A stretch of 55,375 nucleotides of DNA, from the NCBI GenBank assembly GCA_900318175.1, contig ONJQ01000018.1:1-55375 (forward strand), in the 5' to 3' direction. Both the position numbers and the translations under genes were made by a program. The first letter of the stretch is position 1, and every line of letters starts with the position of its first letter. The notes beneath the pieces were generated by a model that was not told where the DNA came from, did no database searches, and worked only from the letters and a program-made list of their open reading frames with translations. The DNA is from an uncultured Bacteroidales bacterium (GTDB taxonomy: Bacteria; Bacteroidota; Bacteroidia; Bacteroidales; P3). Shown piece by piece: positions 17,460 to 25,592 of the stretch.

Positions 17460-18440
17460 ATGTCTTGGTGGATTTTCTTAATTATCACTGCAATCCTTGG
17501 GGTTGCGGAGTTGGTTTATTTTAAGGTTGCCGATAAATTCAACATTATTGACAAGCCTAATCTGCGTTCGTCACACACTCACATCACATTGCGTGGCGGT
17601 GGTATTATTTTCCTTTTTGGTGCTTGGCTGTGGGTGGCTTTCTTTGGTTTGCAGTATTCATGGTTTATGATCGGCCTGACAGCTATCTCCATTATTAGTT
17701 TCATTGATGATGTACATTCAGTACCTAATTGGATACGGCTTATTGTGCAATTCTCGGCCATGTTTTTTATGTTCCAAGAACTTGGGCTCCTTCAATGGGA
17801 TATGTGGTGGGCGGTACTTATCGCATTGATTGTATGCGTGGGTATTACCAATGCATATAACTTCATGGATGGTATCAATGGCATTACTGGAGCATATTCG
17901 CTATCGGTATTATTCCCGTTGATATATATCAATGCCCATACCCCATTTGTCAACATGCCTTTTCTTGTTGTAACTGGCTTGGCTATCTTGGTATTCAGCT
18001 TTTTTAATTTCCGCAAGCAAGCCAGATGTTTCGCTGGGGATGTTGGAGCTGTAGGAATTGCATTTATTCTTATCTTTTCTGTTGGAAAACTTATAGTGAA
18101 AGAGAATGACTTATCTTATATTGTTTTCTTTACTGTTTATGGTGTCGACACAGTTCTTACTATCTGTCATCGGATTCTTCTACATGAGAACCTGGGAGAG
18201 GCACACCGTAAGCATGCATATCAGATTATGGCTAATGAGTTGGGACTATCTCATCCTTTGGTGTCGACGATATATATGTTGATGCAATTACTCATTTCCT
18301 TTGGTATGATAATGCTTCCCATTAACCATTGGATTTATATGTGTGGCGTATTCGTTATCTTTGGATGTGCATACCTTTTGTTTATGAAGAAGTATTATCA
18401 TCTTCACGTTTCCTATCTCGAGAGAAACAATACGAAATAG
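17460..18440 (+). CDS. Polyprenyl-phosphate sugar-1-phosphate transferase (WecA/MraY family)
   Basis: A 326-residue polytopic membrane enzyme, with about ten helices, that would start the repeat unit by moving a HexNAc-1-phosphate onto undecaprenyl phosphate. Family motifs are present: SHTHITLRGGG at 38-48, SFIDD at 80-84 (paired aspartates), NAYNFMDGINGI near 131-142, CFAGDVGAVG near 194-203, and HRKHAYQ near 245-251. The last is close to the H-R-x-H-x-Y-Q found in WbpL/WecA types. Being the initiating enzyme yet placed near the end of the tight block is common in Bacteroidota loci. It starts 2 bp after the GT2 gene and is followed by a 180-bp spacer. Confidence 0.9.
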   Translation: MSWWIFLIITAILGVAELVYFKVADKFNIIDKPNLRSSHTHITLRGGGIIFLFGAWLWVAFFGLQYSWFMIGLTAISIISFIDDVHSVPNWIRLIVQFSAMFFMFQELGLLQWDMWWAVLIALIVCVGITNAYNFMDGINGITGAYSLSVLFPLIYINAHTPFVNMPFLVVTGLAILVFSFFNFRKQARCFAGDVGAVGIAFILIFSVGKLIVKENDLSYIVFFTVYGVDTVLTICHRILLHENLGEAHRKHAYQIMANELGLSHPLVSTIYMLMQLLISFGMIMLPINHWIYMCGVFVIFGCAYLLFMKKYYHLHVSYLERNNTK

Positions 18441-18620
18441 GAAATGCCTAAGTATGTTGTATGATTGTTCGTTACATTTGTTCATTGTTATCTCTTCTGT
18501 CCAAGTAAGAATGAGAGGACAGCATAATTCACAAGAATTATAATCAAACGAAAGAAGTGGACTATTTTTCCTTTTTTATGCAATTTTGGTATCAAATAAT
18601 ACTTTTTTGAAATTGAACAT

Positions 18621-19016
18621 ATGATAGTCAATAATAACCTATTGGACAACTTGACAGAGCAGGCAAAGTGTGCTACACGTCTTCGCATCAATTATGATCT
18701 TCGCAATAGTATAGTTGATCATAGTCAAAGAATGTTGAATGCGATTGAACCAGGAAGTGTAATACCAATACATCGTCATCCAAATACTTCGGAAACTGTT
18801 GTAGTTATAAGAGGAAAGATAGTGGAGTTATTATTCGATGAGACAGGGAGTGTTTTGAAAGAAAAGGTTGAAATATCACCAGATGGTCCATGCTTTGCAC
18901 TCAATATACCTAAAGGACAATGGCATACATTGCAATCACTTATGTCTGGTACTGTGATTATGGAAGCAAAAGATGGAATATATGAGCCACTCAAATCAGA
19001 GGATGTAATACTATAA
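18621..19016 (+). CDS. wbuC: WbuC-type cupin metalloprotein
   Basis: A 131-residue single-domain cupin. The first cupin motif is seen in PGSVIPIHRHPNTSETVVVIRG (about residues 44-65) with metal-binding His51, His53 and Glu58. A second-motif histidine follows in PKGQWHTLQSL near residue 97. The N-terminal RLRINYDLRNS...DHSQRMLNAIEP block is typical of the WbuC family, found in O-antigen loci and of unknown function. It stands alone: 180 bp before it and 447 bp after it. Symbol given for family resemblance only. Confidence 0.78.
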   Translation: MIVNNNLLDNLTEQAKCATRLRINYDLRNSIVDHSQRMLNAIEPGSVIPIHRHPNTSETVVVIRGKIVELLFDETGSVLKEKVEISPDGPCFALNIPKGQWHTLQSLMSGTVIMEAKDGIYEPLKSEDVIL

Positions 19017-19463
19017 GGTTTTTCCGAGAATCTCTATTGTGTTCGACGTTTCAAGTACTGATATGGTTTATTCATTATTAACATTATTATACATTCATTG
19101 ACATCCACTATTACAATAATCAAGAATTAATATTAACTGACCTGATGTATTATTATGCTCATTGATTGTGTTTGATTGAGTAGAAAAAGTGTTTTGTATG
19201 GTGGTCACCGCAGTATTACCAACGAGGTTATTGAATTGTTTTTGTCTTGATTCCTAGGAATCTTTCGTACAAATAATATGTTTAAATACTTCTATTCGAT
19301 AGTCATGAAAAAAAAACTCACAATAATACAATAAAACTGTCTTTGATTTTTGTGGACCGTTATGAGTAGATGTATTTTATAATAAAATTGTATTGTTGGG
19401 TAAAGTATTATATTTGTATGCTTTAGTATATTATAGTGGGATGAAATATATGCGAAAGACTAT
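19017..19463 (+). other. 447-bp AT-rich spacer with a promoter candidate
   Basis: No gene is visible. The sequence is strongly AT-rich and includes an A9-type run near 19,308. A plausible Bacteroidota promoter lies near its end (listed separately). I see no terminator hairpin for the cupin gene and no repeat. Confidence 0.6.
19388..19416 (+). promoter_or_regulatory. Candidate Bacteroidota-type promoter before the first nucleotidyltransferase gene
   Basis: TTG at 19,388-19,390 and TATATTTG at 19,409-19,416 match the -33 (TTG) and -7 (TAnnTTTG) boxes with an 18-bp spacer. The start codon at 19,464 would give a leader of about 45 nt. The region is so AT-rich that chance matches are likely. Confidence 0.45.
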
Positions 19464-20594
19464 ATGGGAAGGCACATTATAAAAAACAATAATAGTGATC
19501 GTAATTGTGAGATAATACTCCAGTTACTTGCTGCTGGGCTCAATAATAAAAAATTAGATATAGTTAAAGTAAATAGTATAAGTGTCAAAGACTGGGAAGA
19601 AATTTTCTTATTATCGAAAAAATACGATATAGTAGCCCTGTTATCAGATGTAATATCAGAAAATAAGGCCATTAGTGTTCCGATTGATGTCCGTTTGAAG
19701 ATTCTAGGAATGCAAGAAATTGTAGAACAATCATATCACTATCATTTAAATGTCGTATCTGAACTGTTAGCGTTTTTTAGTTCGCATAAGATTCCAACAA
19801 TGGTCATGAAAGGGTTGTCCTTATCTCGGTATTACCCTGTACCATCCCATCGCAAGTGTGGAGACATAGACATCTATCAGTATGAACAACAGTCTAGATC
19901 GGATCAATTAATAACACAAAAATACGGTATACCAATCAAGAATACAATCGCTGGTCATCATACAAGTTATCTTTTTCGTAATATTAGTATAGAAAACCAC
20001 TACCAAATAATCACTACTTATCGCGGCGGCTTAACTATAGAATTAGAGGCATTATTAGAGATGGAGGCTTTAAATGCAAGTGACTACGATATTTATCAAC
20101 AGAAGGTGAAATTCCCGTCCCCTAACTTTAATGCTATTTTCTTACCATATCATATGGCAGTGCATTTTCAATCTGAGAAAGTTACCATAAGACAAGTGTT
20201 AGATTGGATGTTGTTTTTGAATAATGAATATGCAAATGTTAATTGGCCATTAGTATCGCAAGCCTATGATAAGTATAATTTGTTCTCATTTATTAATGGT
20301 ATCAATGGTGTATTAATTCATCATTTAGGGATGTCAGATTCTCTGGCATATCAATATAAGAGAGATGAACAATTAGAGAATCGATTGTTAATTGATATTC
20401 TAAGGCCTAGCTCAGAATATAAAAAAAACCTCATTAATCGGGTTAATCATATATGGTTTAAGTATGTTCAATCGGGTTGGAAGTTTAGGCTGTTCAAAAA
20501 ACGCGCTTGTATTATTTTTGCACGGAAACTAGTTGCGTTAATATTGCACCATGATGATTTTAATGAGCATGTTATTTCCCTCCCGAATACATAG
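19464..20594 (+). CDS. Uncharacterised nucleotidyltransferase (NTP_transf_5 type), first copy
   Basis: A 376-residue protein with the nucleotidyltransferase signature of the NTP_transf_5 family: MKGLSLSRYYP at 115-125 followed by KCGDIDIY at 131-138, with candidate metal ligands Asp134 and Asp136. Downstream LPYHMAVHFQ and a region of helices follow the family pattern. The reaction of this family is unknown. A second, clearly related protein lies at 21,989 (LLKGIGLSKLYP and CGDIDIF at the same places), with an aminotransferase gene between them. Probably expressed from the promoter candidate at 19,388. The C-terminal 50 residues are basic. Confidence 0.72.
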   Translation: MGRHIIKNNNSDRNCEIILQLLAAGLNNKKLDIVKVNSISVKDWEEIFLLSKKYDIVALLSDVISENKAISVPIDVRLKILGMQEIVEQSYHYHLNVVSELLAFFSSHKIPTMVMKGLSLSRYYPVPSHRKCGDIDIYQYEQQSRSDQLITQKYGIPIKNTIAGHHTSYLFRNISIENHYQIITTYRGGLTIELEALLEMEALNASDYDIYQQKVKFPSPNFNAIFLPYHMAVHFQSEKVTIRQVLDWMLFLNNEYANVNWPLVSQAYDKYNLFSFINGINGVLIHHLGMSDSLAYQYKRDEQLENRLLIDILRPSSEYKKNLINRVNHIWFKYVQSGWKFRLFKKRACIIFARKLVALILHHDDFNEHVISLPNT

Positions 20595-20715
20595 TTATTT
20601 GCTTTTTGAGAGTTTTCCTCTACAAGGTAATTAATAAATGTCCTCTTAATTTTGCTATCAGGTATAATGTATTGTTCTTGTTTTATGTAAAGACAGATCA
20701 CCTCTTTCAAAAACA

Positions 20716-21984
20716 ATGAAGATTAATAATATGGCTAAACATAATAGAATATTTCTCTGCTTGGCTCGCATGTCAGATAGTAGAATAGAACAGAAATATG
20801 TAAAAGAGGCCTTTGATACCAATTGGGTTGTACCTATAGGTCCGAACGTAAATGGCTTTGAATCAGATTTGGAAGAGTTCGTTGGTCATAATAAGAAAGT
20901 AGTTGCCCTATCATCAGGTACAGCAGCAATTCATCTGGCATTGCTTGCCAGTGGCGTACAGCCAGGAGATGAGGTTATTGTTCAGAGTTTTACTTTTTGT
21001 GCATCGTCTCACCCTATCACATACCTTGGTGCTATTCCAGTATTTGTAGATTCAGAGAAAGATACATGGAATATTGATCCGGTTTTATTGGAAGAAGCTA
21101 TTATAGACAGGAAAGTTAAGACTGGCAAATACCCTAAGGCAATAGTGCCGGTGTCTTTATATGGCATGCCTTACAATATAAAGAGGATAATGGAAATAGG
21201 GGAGAGGTATAGTATCCCAGTCATTGAGGATGCAGCTGAAGGTATGGGGTCACGTTTTAATGGACAATCATTAGGCACTTTTGGTGAATACGGTATACTT
21301 TCTTTTAATGGAAATAAAATGATAACCACCAGTGGTGGAGGTGCGTTGATTTGTCCTGACAAGGAGGCGGCAGATAAGATTAAGTGGTATGCTACCCAGG
21401 CACGAGAGGCCTATCCGTATTATCAGCATGAGACAATTGGCTACAATTATCGGATGAGTAATGTATGTGCTGGTATCGGCCGCGGACAGATGACTGTTGT
21501 AGAGGAACACTTACGTCATCACAAGCATGTCCAGAAGATGTATGAGGAGTTGTTGTCAAAAGTGGAGGGTATTAAAATGATGAAGGCTCCCTCGGATACT
21601 TATGATGCTAATTACTGGCTATGTACGATGTGCATTGATCCAGAGTTGCGCATCAAAGGGCAAGAGAATGCGTACAAGAAGGTGATTACGGGTGCTGTGG
21701 GGGGGGCAGCAGGGGTTATCCATGCGGTCACTTCTGCCACTACGGACTGTCAACCCAATGACAATGTGGAAGCATTGCGAATGTATTTGGATGCAGCGCA
21801 GATTGAGGTACGCCCCTTATGGAAGCCGATGCACAAACAACCCGTTTACAAGAATAACCCAGCATATTTGAATGGTGTCAGTGAATCTATGTTTAAGATA
21901 GGAATGTGCTTACCCGCCGGTCCATATGTCACTGATGAGGATGTAAGTTATATAGTGAGTTGCATTAAGGACTCTATTTTATAG
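20716..21984 (+). CDS. DegT/DnrJ/EryC1/StrS aminotransferase (sugar aminotransferase)
   Basis: A 422-residue PLP enzyme that would transaminate a nucleotide keto-sugar. Features: N-terminal WVVPIGPNVNGFE near 36-48, ALSSGTAAIHLAL near 65-77, QSFTFCASSHPI near 93-104, VIEDAAEGMGS near 170-180, and the PLP lysine Lys201 in SFNGNKMITTSGGG. The terminal RPLWKPMHKQPVY element is typical of the PglE/bacillosamine-type branch. An alternative ATG lies at 20,731. A run of eight G at 21,699-21,706, within the small-residue insert ITGAVGGAAGV (about residues 324-334), could slip and truncate the enzyme. It is coupled to the second nucleotidyltransferase gene, 4 bp downstream. Confidence 0.87.
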   Translation: MKINNMAKHNRIFLCLARMSDSRIEQKYVKEAFDTNWVVPIGPNVNGFESDLEEFVGHNKKVVALSSGTAAIHLALLASGVQPGDEVIVQSFTFCASSHPITYLGAIPVFVDSEKDTWNIDPVLLEEAIIDRKVKTGKYPKAIVPVSLYGMPYNIKRIMEIGERYSIPVIEDAAEGMGSRFNGQSLGTFGEYGILSFNGNKMITTSGGGALICPDKEAADKIKWYATQAREAYPYYQHETIGYNYRMSNVCAGIGRGQMTVVEEHLRHHKHVQKMYEELLSKVEGIKMMKAPSDTYDANYWLCTMCIDPELRIKGQENAYKKVITGAVGGAAGVIHAVTSATTDCQPNDNVEALRMYLDAAQIEVRPLWKPMHKQPVYKNNPAYLNGVSESMFKIGMCLPAGPYVTDEDVSYIVSCIKDSIL

Positions 21985-21988
21985 TAAT

Positions 21989-23068
21989 ATGTCATCAATC
22001 GAATTAATGTTGTCACTTTCTCGGGCCGCTATAATGGATGAGAAGTTGGCAATTCCAAGTGATTTGAGTATAGATTGGGATCGATTATTAGATGTCAGTG
22101 CGGCCCACGGAACATTGGCGTGGGTTTGGGATGCGGTTTGTGATTTACCCCAAGAGCAGCGCCCATCAAGACTACAGTCAATCAATTGGGGGTTGTCAGC
22201 ACAAGAGATATGGGATACATATCACCATCAGGAATCAGTATTGAAACAGGTAGTGTCTGTTTGCAATGATCATGAAATAAGGTTGTTGCTGTTAAAAGGC
22301 ATTGGATTATCAAAGTTGTATCCAAAGCCAGAATCTCGTTCATGTGGGGATATAGATATTTTTCTCTTTCAGGATTTTGACAAAGGGAATCAATTATTTT
22401 GTGAGGATGGATCAATGTTTGAAACAGCTTTGCATGCGGAATTCTGCGTTCAGAACGTCCATATTGAAAATCACAAAATGCTCTTGTTCCCTAATACTAA
22501 AACGAAAAAGGCTGTTGGACAATATCTTCAGTGTCATCTGAATGATGTAGAGTTAGCTGAAGATGGTTATTATCTTCTATCTCCGCTTCCAAACTTGGCA
22601 TACTTGTTAATGCATGCGCTGAATCATTTTAATTATTCTATTGACACGCATGTAATTTCGGTGAGGAATATCCTTGATCTGGCTGTTTTCATTTATTCTA
22701 ATAAGAAGTATCTTAACCCGGAGGAAACCTTTGACGTACTTCATTCCATCTATCTTGATAGGGCGTTTGAAATGATAGTGTATCTTTCTGAATGGTTGTT
22801 AAAGGTGGACTTGTCAGAGTACCATAAGGGTTTGGTTAAACAACGTGATATAGATAAGATAGAAAGAGTGATTTTTGAGGATGGAGACCATCGTTCTATT
22901 GAGAGTATGTCCATGTGGGGAAAAAGTACTTTGCTGTGGAAACGTTTTTTTATGTTGTTCCCATTAACAAAGTATGTTCCGCGAAAACCTAAAAATGGAT
23001 TGTTTTATAGGGTTTTGAAAACGCAATATAAGATTCTTCGAGGAAAGAAGAATTGGCACTTTCTTTAA
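21989..23068 (+). CDS. Uncharacterised nucleotidyltransferase (NTP_transf_5 type), second copy
   Basis: A 359-residue protein related to the one at 19,464. The core reads LLLKGIGLSKLYP at 100-112 and SRSCGDIDIFLF at 116-127, with Asp121 and Asp123 as likely metal ligands, then HIENHKMLLFP and YLLMHALNHF at places equivalent to HYQIITTY and LPYHMAVHF in the first copy. Substrate and reaction are unknown. It is 4 bp after the aminotransferase stop, so the two proteins are likely made together. The basic C-terminus resembles that of the first copy. Confidence 0.72.
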   Translation: MSSIELMLSLSRAAIMDEKLAIPSDLSIDWDRLLDVSAAHGTLAWVWDAVCDLPQEQRPSRLQSINWGLSAQEIWDTYHHQESVLKQVVSVCNDHEIRLLLLKGIGLSKLYPKPESRSCGDIDIFLFQDFDKGNQLFCEDGSMFETALHAEFCVQNVHIENHKMLLFPNTKTKKAVGQYLQCHLNDVELAEDGYYLLSPLPNLAYLLMHALNHFNYSIDTHVISVRNILDLAVFIYSNKKYLNPEETFDVLHSIYLDRAFEMIVYLSEWLLKVDLSEYHKGLVKQRDIDKIERVIFEDGDHRSIESMSMWGKSTLLWKRFFMLFPLTKYVPRKPKNGLFYRVLKTQYKILRGKKNWHFL

Positions 23069-23098
23069 ACTATTATACTAATTTGTTTTTTGCTTTAT

Positions 23099-23572
23099 AT
23101 GAGTTGGAATCGCGTTTTTAAGAGCAACTGGTCCAAGGTACTTGCTCTGTTACTACTTTTTGCTATTATTGCTTTCTTTGGCGGGCTGCTGTTCTCTTGG
23201 GGCTATCGTTTCCGTAAGCGTACTCTTTTGCTGCGTGGGTCTTATATGGCCATTGCTGTGCTGTGGGTAGTGCTTACTATCTGGACGATATGCCGTAAAG
23301 TTCATTTTGGCGCATTGTGGAGGGGAATGATGAATGAGATTTATCGACGAGCCGAGCATTATGAGAATTCTCTCTATCAGAATTATCAGGATTTGAATTC
23401 CCGTTATCCCATGGCCATTGCTGAGTATGAGTCTCATTGTTGGCATCAGCACCCTCGTCCCACCAATGAAGAAATCATGGAATCTGCTTTAGCCATATCT
23501 GAGCTTGAATGGATTGAGCGGGAGAAAAAAGCTCGTGACAAGGTGGAGAGCAAGCATTCTGGCCATTCATAA
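23099..23572 (+). CDS. Small membrane protein of unknown function
   Basis: I do not recognise this 157-residue protein. From the ATG at 23,099 (a TTG nine bases earlier is in frame but less likely) it has a short basic start, two hydrophobic segments at about residues 13-33 and 44-64, and then a soluble, charged C-terminal half rich in Glu, Arg and Tyr that probably lies in the cytosol. It is the last gene of the polysaccharide block, 30 bp after the second nucleotidyltransferase gene, and is followed at once by a strong terminator. Confidence 0.6.
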   Translation: MSWNRVFKSNWSKVLALLLLFAIIAFFGGLLFSWGYRFRKRTLLLRGSYMAIAVLWVVLTIWTICRKVHFGALWRGMMNEIYRRAEHYENSLYQNYQDLNSRYPMAIAEYESHCWHQHPRPTNEEIMESALAISELEWIEREKKARDKVESKHSGHS

Positions 23573-23590
23573 AAGCATGCTCCACTTGAT

Positions 23591-23630
23591 AAAAATGGGT
23601 TCATCTGAGAAATCAGGTGAACCCATTTTT
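23591..23630. terminator. Strong bidirectional terminator at the end of the polysaccharide locus
   Basis: A near-perfect hairpin: AAAAATGGGTTCATCTGA (23,591-23,608), loop GAAA, and the complementary arm 23,613-23,630 with one G-T wobble. A/T runs on both sides mean it can stop transcription from both strands. It separates the plus-strand locus from the convergent amidohydrolase operon. Confidence 0.92.
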
Positions 23631-23644
23631 TGTTTGTCGTAAGT

Positions 23645-25249
23645 TTACTTTGCTGGAACCGATTCTCCCGAGACGAACAATCGTATCACCTGAGCCAAAG
23701 GGATCTCCAGCGGGGGGACGGTCATGATGTCTCTGTCAAGCACGACAAAATCTGCCTCTTTCCCCACCTCAATACTGCCTTTGTTCTTCTCCTCAAAGTA
23801 TCCCTTCGCCACCCAGCAGGTGATAGAGCGCAGGGCCTCTTCGCGGGTAAGTGCATTCTCCATCTGCCATCCGCCAACAGGGTTCCCTCTGAGGTCTTGT
23901 CGAGCCACAGCAGCATAAAAAGTATACAACGGGCTGATCTGTTCAATAGGGAAATCTGTCCCATTCACCACCCAGCCGTTCTGCTCCAGCAAGTGTCGGT
24001 AGGCGTATGCATTCCGAACTCTCTCTCCCAGCCTTTCCGCCGCCCAACCCATGTCAGAAGTGGCATGGGTGCTTTGTATTGATGGAATAATACTGTATTT
24101 TCGATACAATTCGAAATCATCAGGATGAACCACTTGGCTATGTTCAATACGCCATCGCCTGTCGTTCTTCCCTTTCAGAACAGCTCCATATGCTTTCAGC
24201 ATCATCCGTACCCCAGCATCACCGATGGCATGGGTGCATACCTGAAACCCTGATTTGTACGCCTTCCGGCAGATGGAATCGTAGTATTCGTCGGGATACA
24301 TCCTCAAACCACTGTTCTTGGGGTCGTCGCTATAGGGCTCAATCAAATATGCGCCCCGTGACCCTAAGGCTCCATCGGCGTACAGTTTGATAGAGCAAAC
24401 CGCAAGCCGCTCTTTGTGCATGGGTCCTTTGGACAGGAAATAGTCCATCGTCTCCTCGTCCGGATTCATCATGGCGTTTACCTTTATTATCAGTGTTCCG
24501 TCTTGATGCATGCTGTCTATCAGAAGGATGTCGTCTAACGGGAGTCCTGCGTCTGTAACACCAGTCAATCCTTGGGCAAAGCAAGCCTGTTGAGCAGCAA
24601 GCAGTGCCTGTTTGTGTTCGGCGGGTGATAGTTTGGGAATACGCGCTTTCACGCTGTCGTAAGGTGCATCAAGCAACAAACCGGTCGGGCTCTCATAATG
24701 CATGTATTCAAGCAACCTGTTGTTCACTAGTCCCATGTGTCCGTCGATGCGGGTGAGTGCAACATACTTGTCTGGGAAAAGCTCATTCAGCTGTTTGTTG
24801 TCAGGGAACTGCTTTCCCGGCCATAAATTCTGGTCCCATCCGCGTCCCAACAACCATTCCGAGGGATACTGTTGTGCATGATCTTGCAATCGTTCTATCA
24901 CCTCATCAAACGACTTGCAGCCAACCAAATCAACATATCGCACCATCAATTCCCCCAATCCGTTAAAGTGGCAGTGCCCATCCATAAATCCTGGATAGAC
25001 AGGTGCCCCTTTTGCATCAAGCATCTCCCCAGCACGGTATTGCTTCAGTATTTCTTCGGTTGAACCGACTGCCACAAATTTGCCGTCTTTTACGGCAAAG
25101 GCTTCGGCCTGGCTGAAATCATTGTCAACGGTATAAACAATGGCGTTGTAGACAATCAAGTCTGCTTGTTGCCTATTTGTGCATCCGGTCAATGTGGCAA
25201 TGGCGGTCATCATTATTGTTGCGATTGCAATCGATATATTTTTTTTCAT
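23645..25249 (-). CDS. Amidohydrolase family 3 lipoprotein (YtcJ-like)
   Basis: A 534-residue metal-dependent hydrolase from the ATG at 25,249. An in-frame ATG at 25,267 would overlap the upstream gene and precede the signal. The N-terminus MKKNISIAIATIM...TLTGC has a lipobox, so the protein is probably a periplasmic or surface lipoprotein. The amidohydrolase core has GFMDGHCHFNG (HxH) near residues 86-96, LTRIDGHMG near 165, VCTHAIGDAGVRM near 335, WRIEHSQVVHPDD near 365, and NGTDFPIEQISP near 440. The substrate is unknown; relatives hydrolyse amides or cyclic ureas. It is the last gene of the operon with the mutarotase (10 bp away) and ends at the shared terminator. Confidence 0.85.
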   Translation of the reverse strand: MKKNISIAIATIMMTAIATLTGCTNRQQADLIVYNAIVYTVDNDFSQAEAFAVKDGKFVAVGSTEEILKQYRAGEMLDAKGAPVYPGFMDGHCHFNGLGELMVRYVDLVGCKSFDEVIERLQDHAQQYPSEWLLGRGWDQNLWPGKQFPDNKQLNELFPDKYVALTRIDGHMGLVNNRLLEYMHYESPTGLLLDAPYDSVKARIPKLSPAEHKQALLAAQQACFAQGLTGVTDAGLPLDDILLIDSMHQDGTLIIKVNAMMNPDEETMDYFLSKGPMHKERLAVCSIKLYADGALGSRGAYLIEPYSDDPKNSGLRMYPDEYYDSICRKAYKSGFQVCTHAIGDAGVRMMLKAYGAVLKGKNDRRWRIEHSQVVHPDDFELYRKYSIIPSIQSTHATSDMGWAAERLGERVRNAYAYRHLLEQNGWVVNGTDFPIEQISPLYTFYAAVARQDLRGNPVGGWQMENALTREEALRSITCWVAKGYFEEKNKGSIEVGKEADFVVLDRDIMTVPPLEIPLAQVIRLFVSGESVPAK

Positions 25250-25259
25250 TGAAAAACGT

Positions 25260-25592
25260 TTATTCAAGTTGGAAAAGCTTATCCATCAAATGCCATTTGG
25301 CTGCCGACGGGGCATTGGGATCGCATCCCTGAAACTGTGCCACATGGGCCTCCCATTCGGCCTGTCGAGGCAGTGTGGATAGCCGTGCCATGTCGCGTTC
25401 CCAATCAAATTCATCCACCGTGTCGCAAATCATAAATACCTTATTCCCATGACGATATATTTGCATGTCTAAGATACCCACCTCATGCTGTCCCTGCATC
25501 ACTTCGGGCCACACATGTGCATGGGCTTCTACGTACTTTTCAATCATCTCCTTGTCGTTGACAAGTTCCAGCATCTGGCAATAGCGTTTCAT
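25260..25592 (-). CDS. RhaM/FucU-like sugar mutarotase (L-rhamnose mutarotase family)
   Basis: A 110-residue cytosolic protein of the L-rhamnose mutarotase family, which interconverts alpha and beta anomers of 6-deoxy sugars. The family start is present: MKRYCQMLELVND, followed by YVEAHAHVWPEV (residues 20-31) carrying the catalytic histidine and a conserved tryptophan, and later WHLMDKLFQL at the C-terminus. Its start overlaps the permease stop by 4 bp, indicating coupling. Next to a FucP-type permease it most likely handles L-fucose or a related sugar. Confidence 0.87.
   Translation of the reverse strand: MKRYCQMLELVNDKEMIEKYVEAHAHVWPEVMQGQHEVGILDMQIYRHGNKVFMICDTVDEFDWERDMARLSTLPRQAEWEAHVAQFQGCDPNAPSAAKWHLMDKLFQLE

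Noticed and set aside
21690-21740. SATT segment in the aminotransferase as a covalent flavin (SGAT-like) site
   Set aside because: The glycine of the motif is absent, no FMN-binding domain surrounds it, and the enzyme is a PLP aminotransferase.
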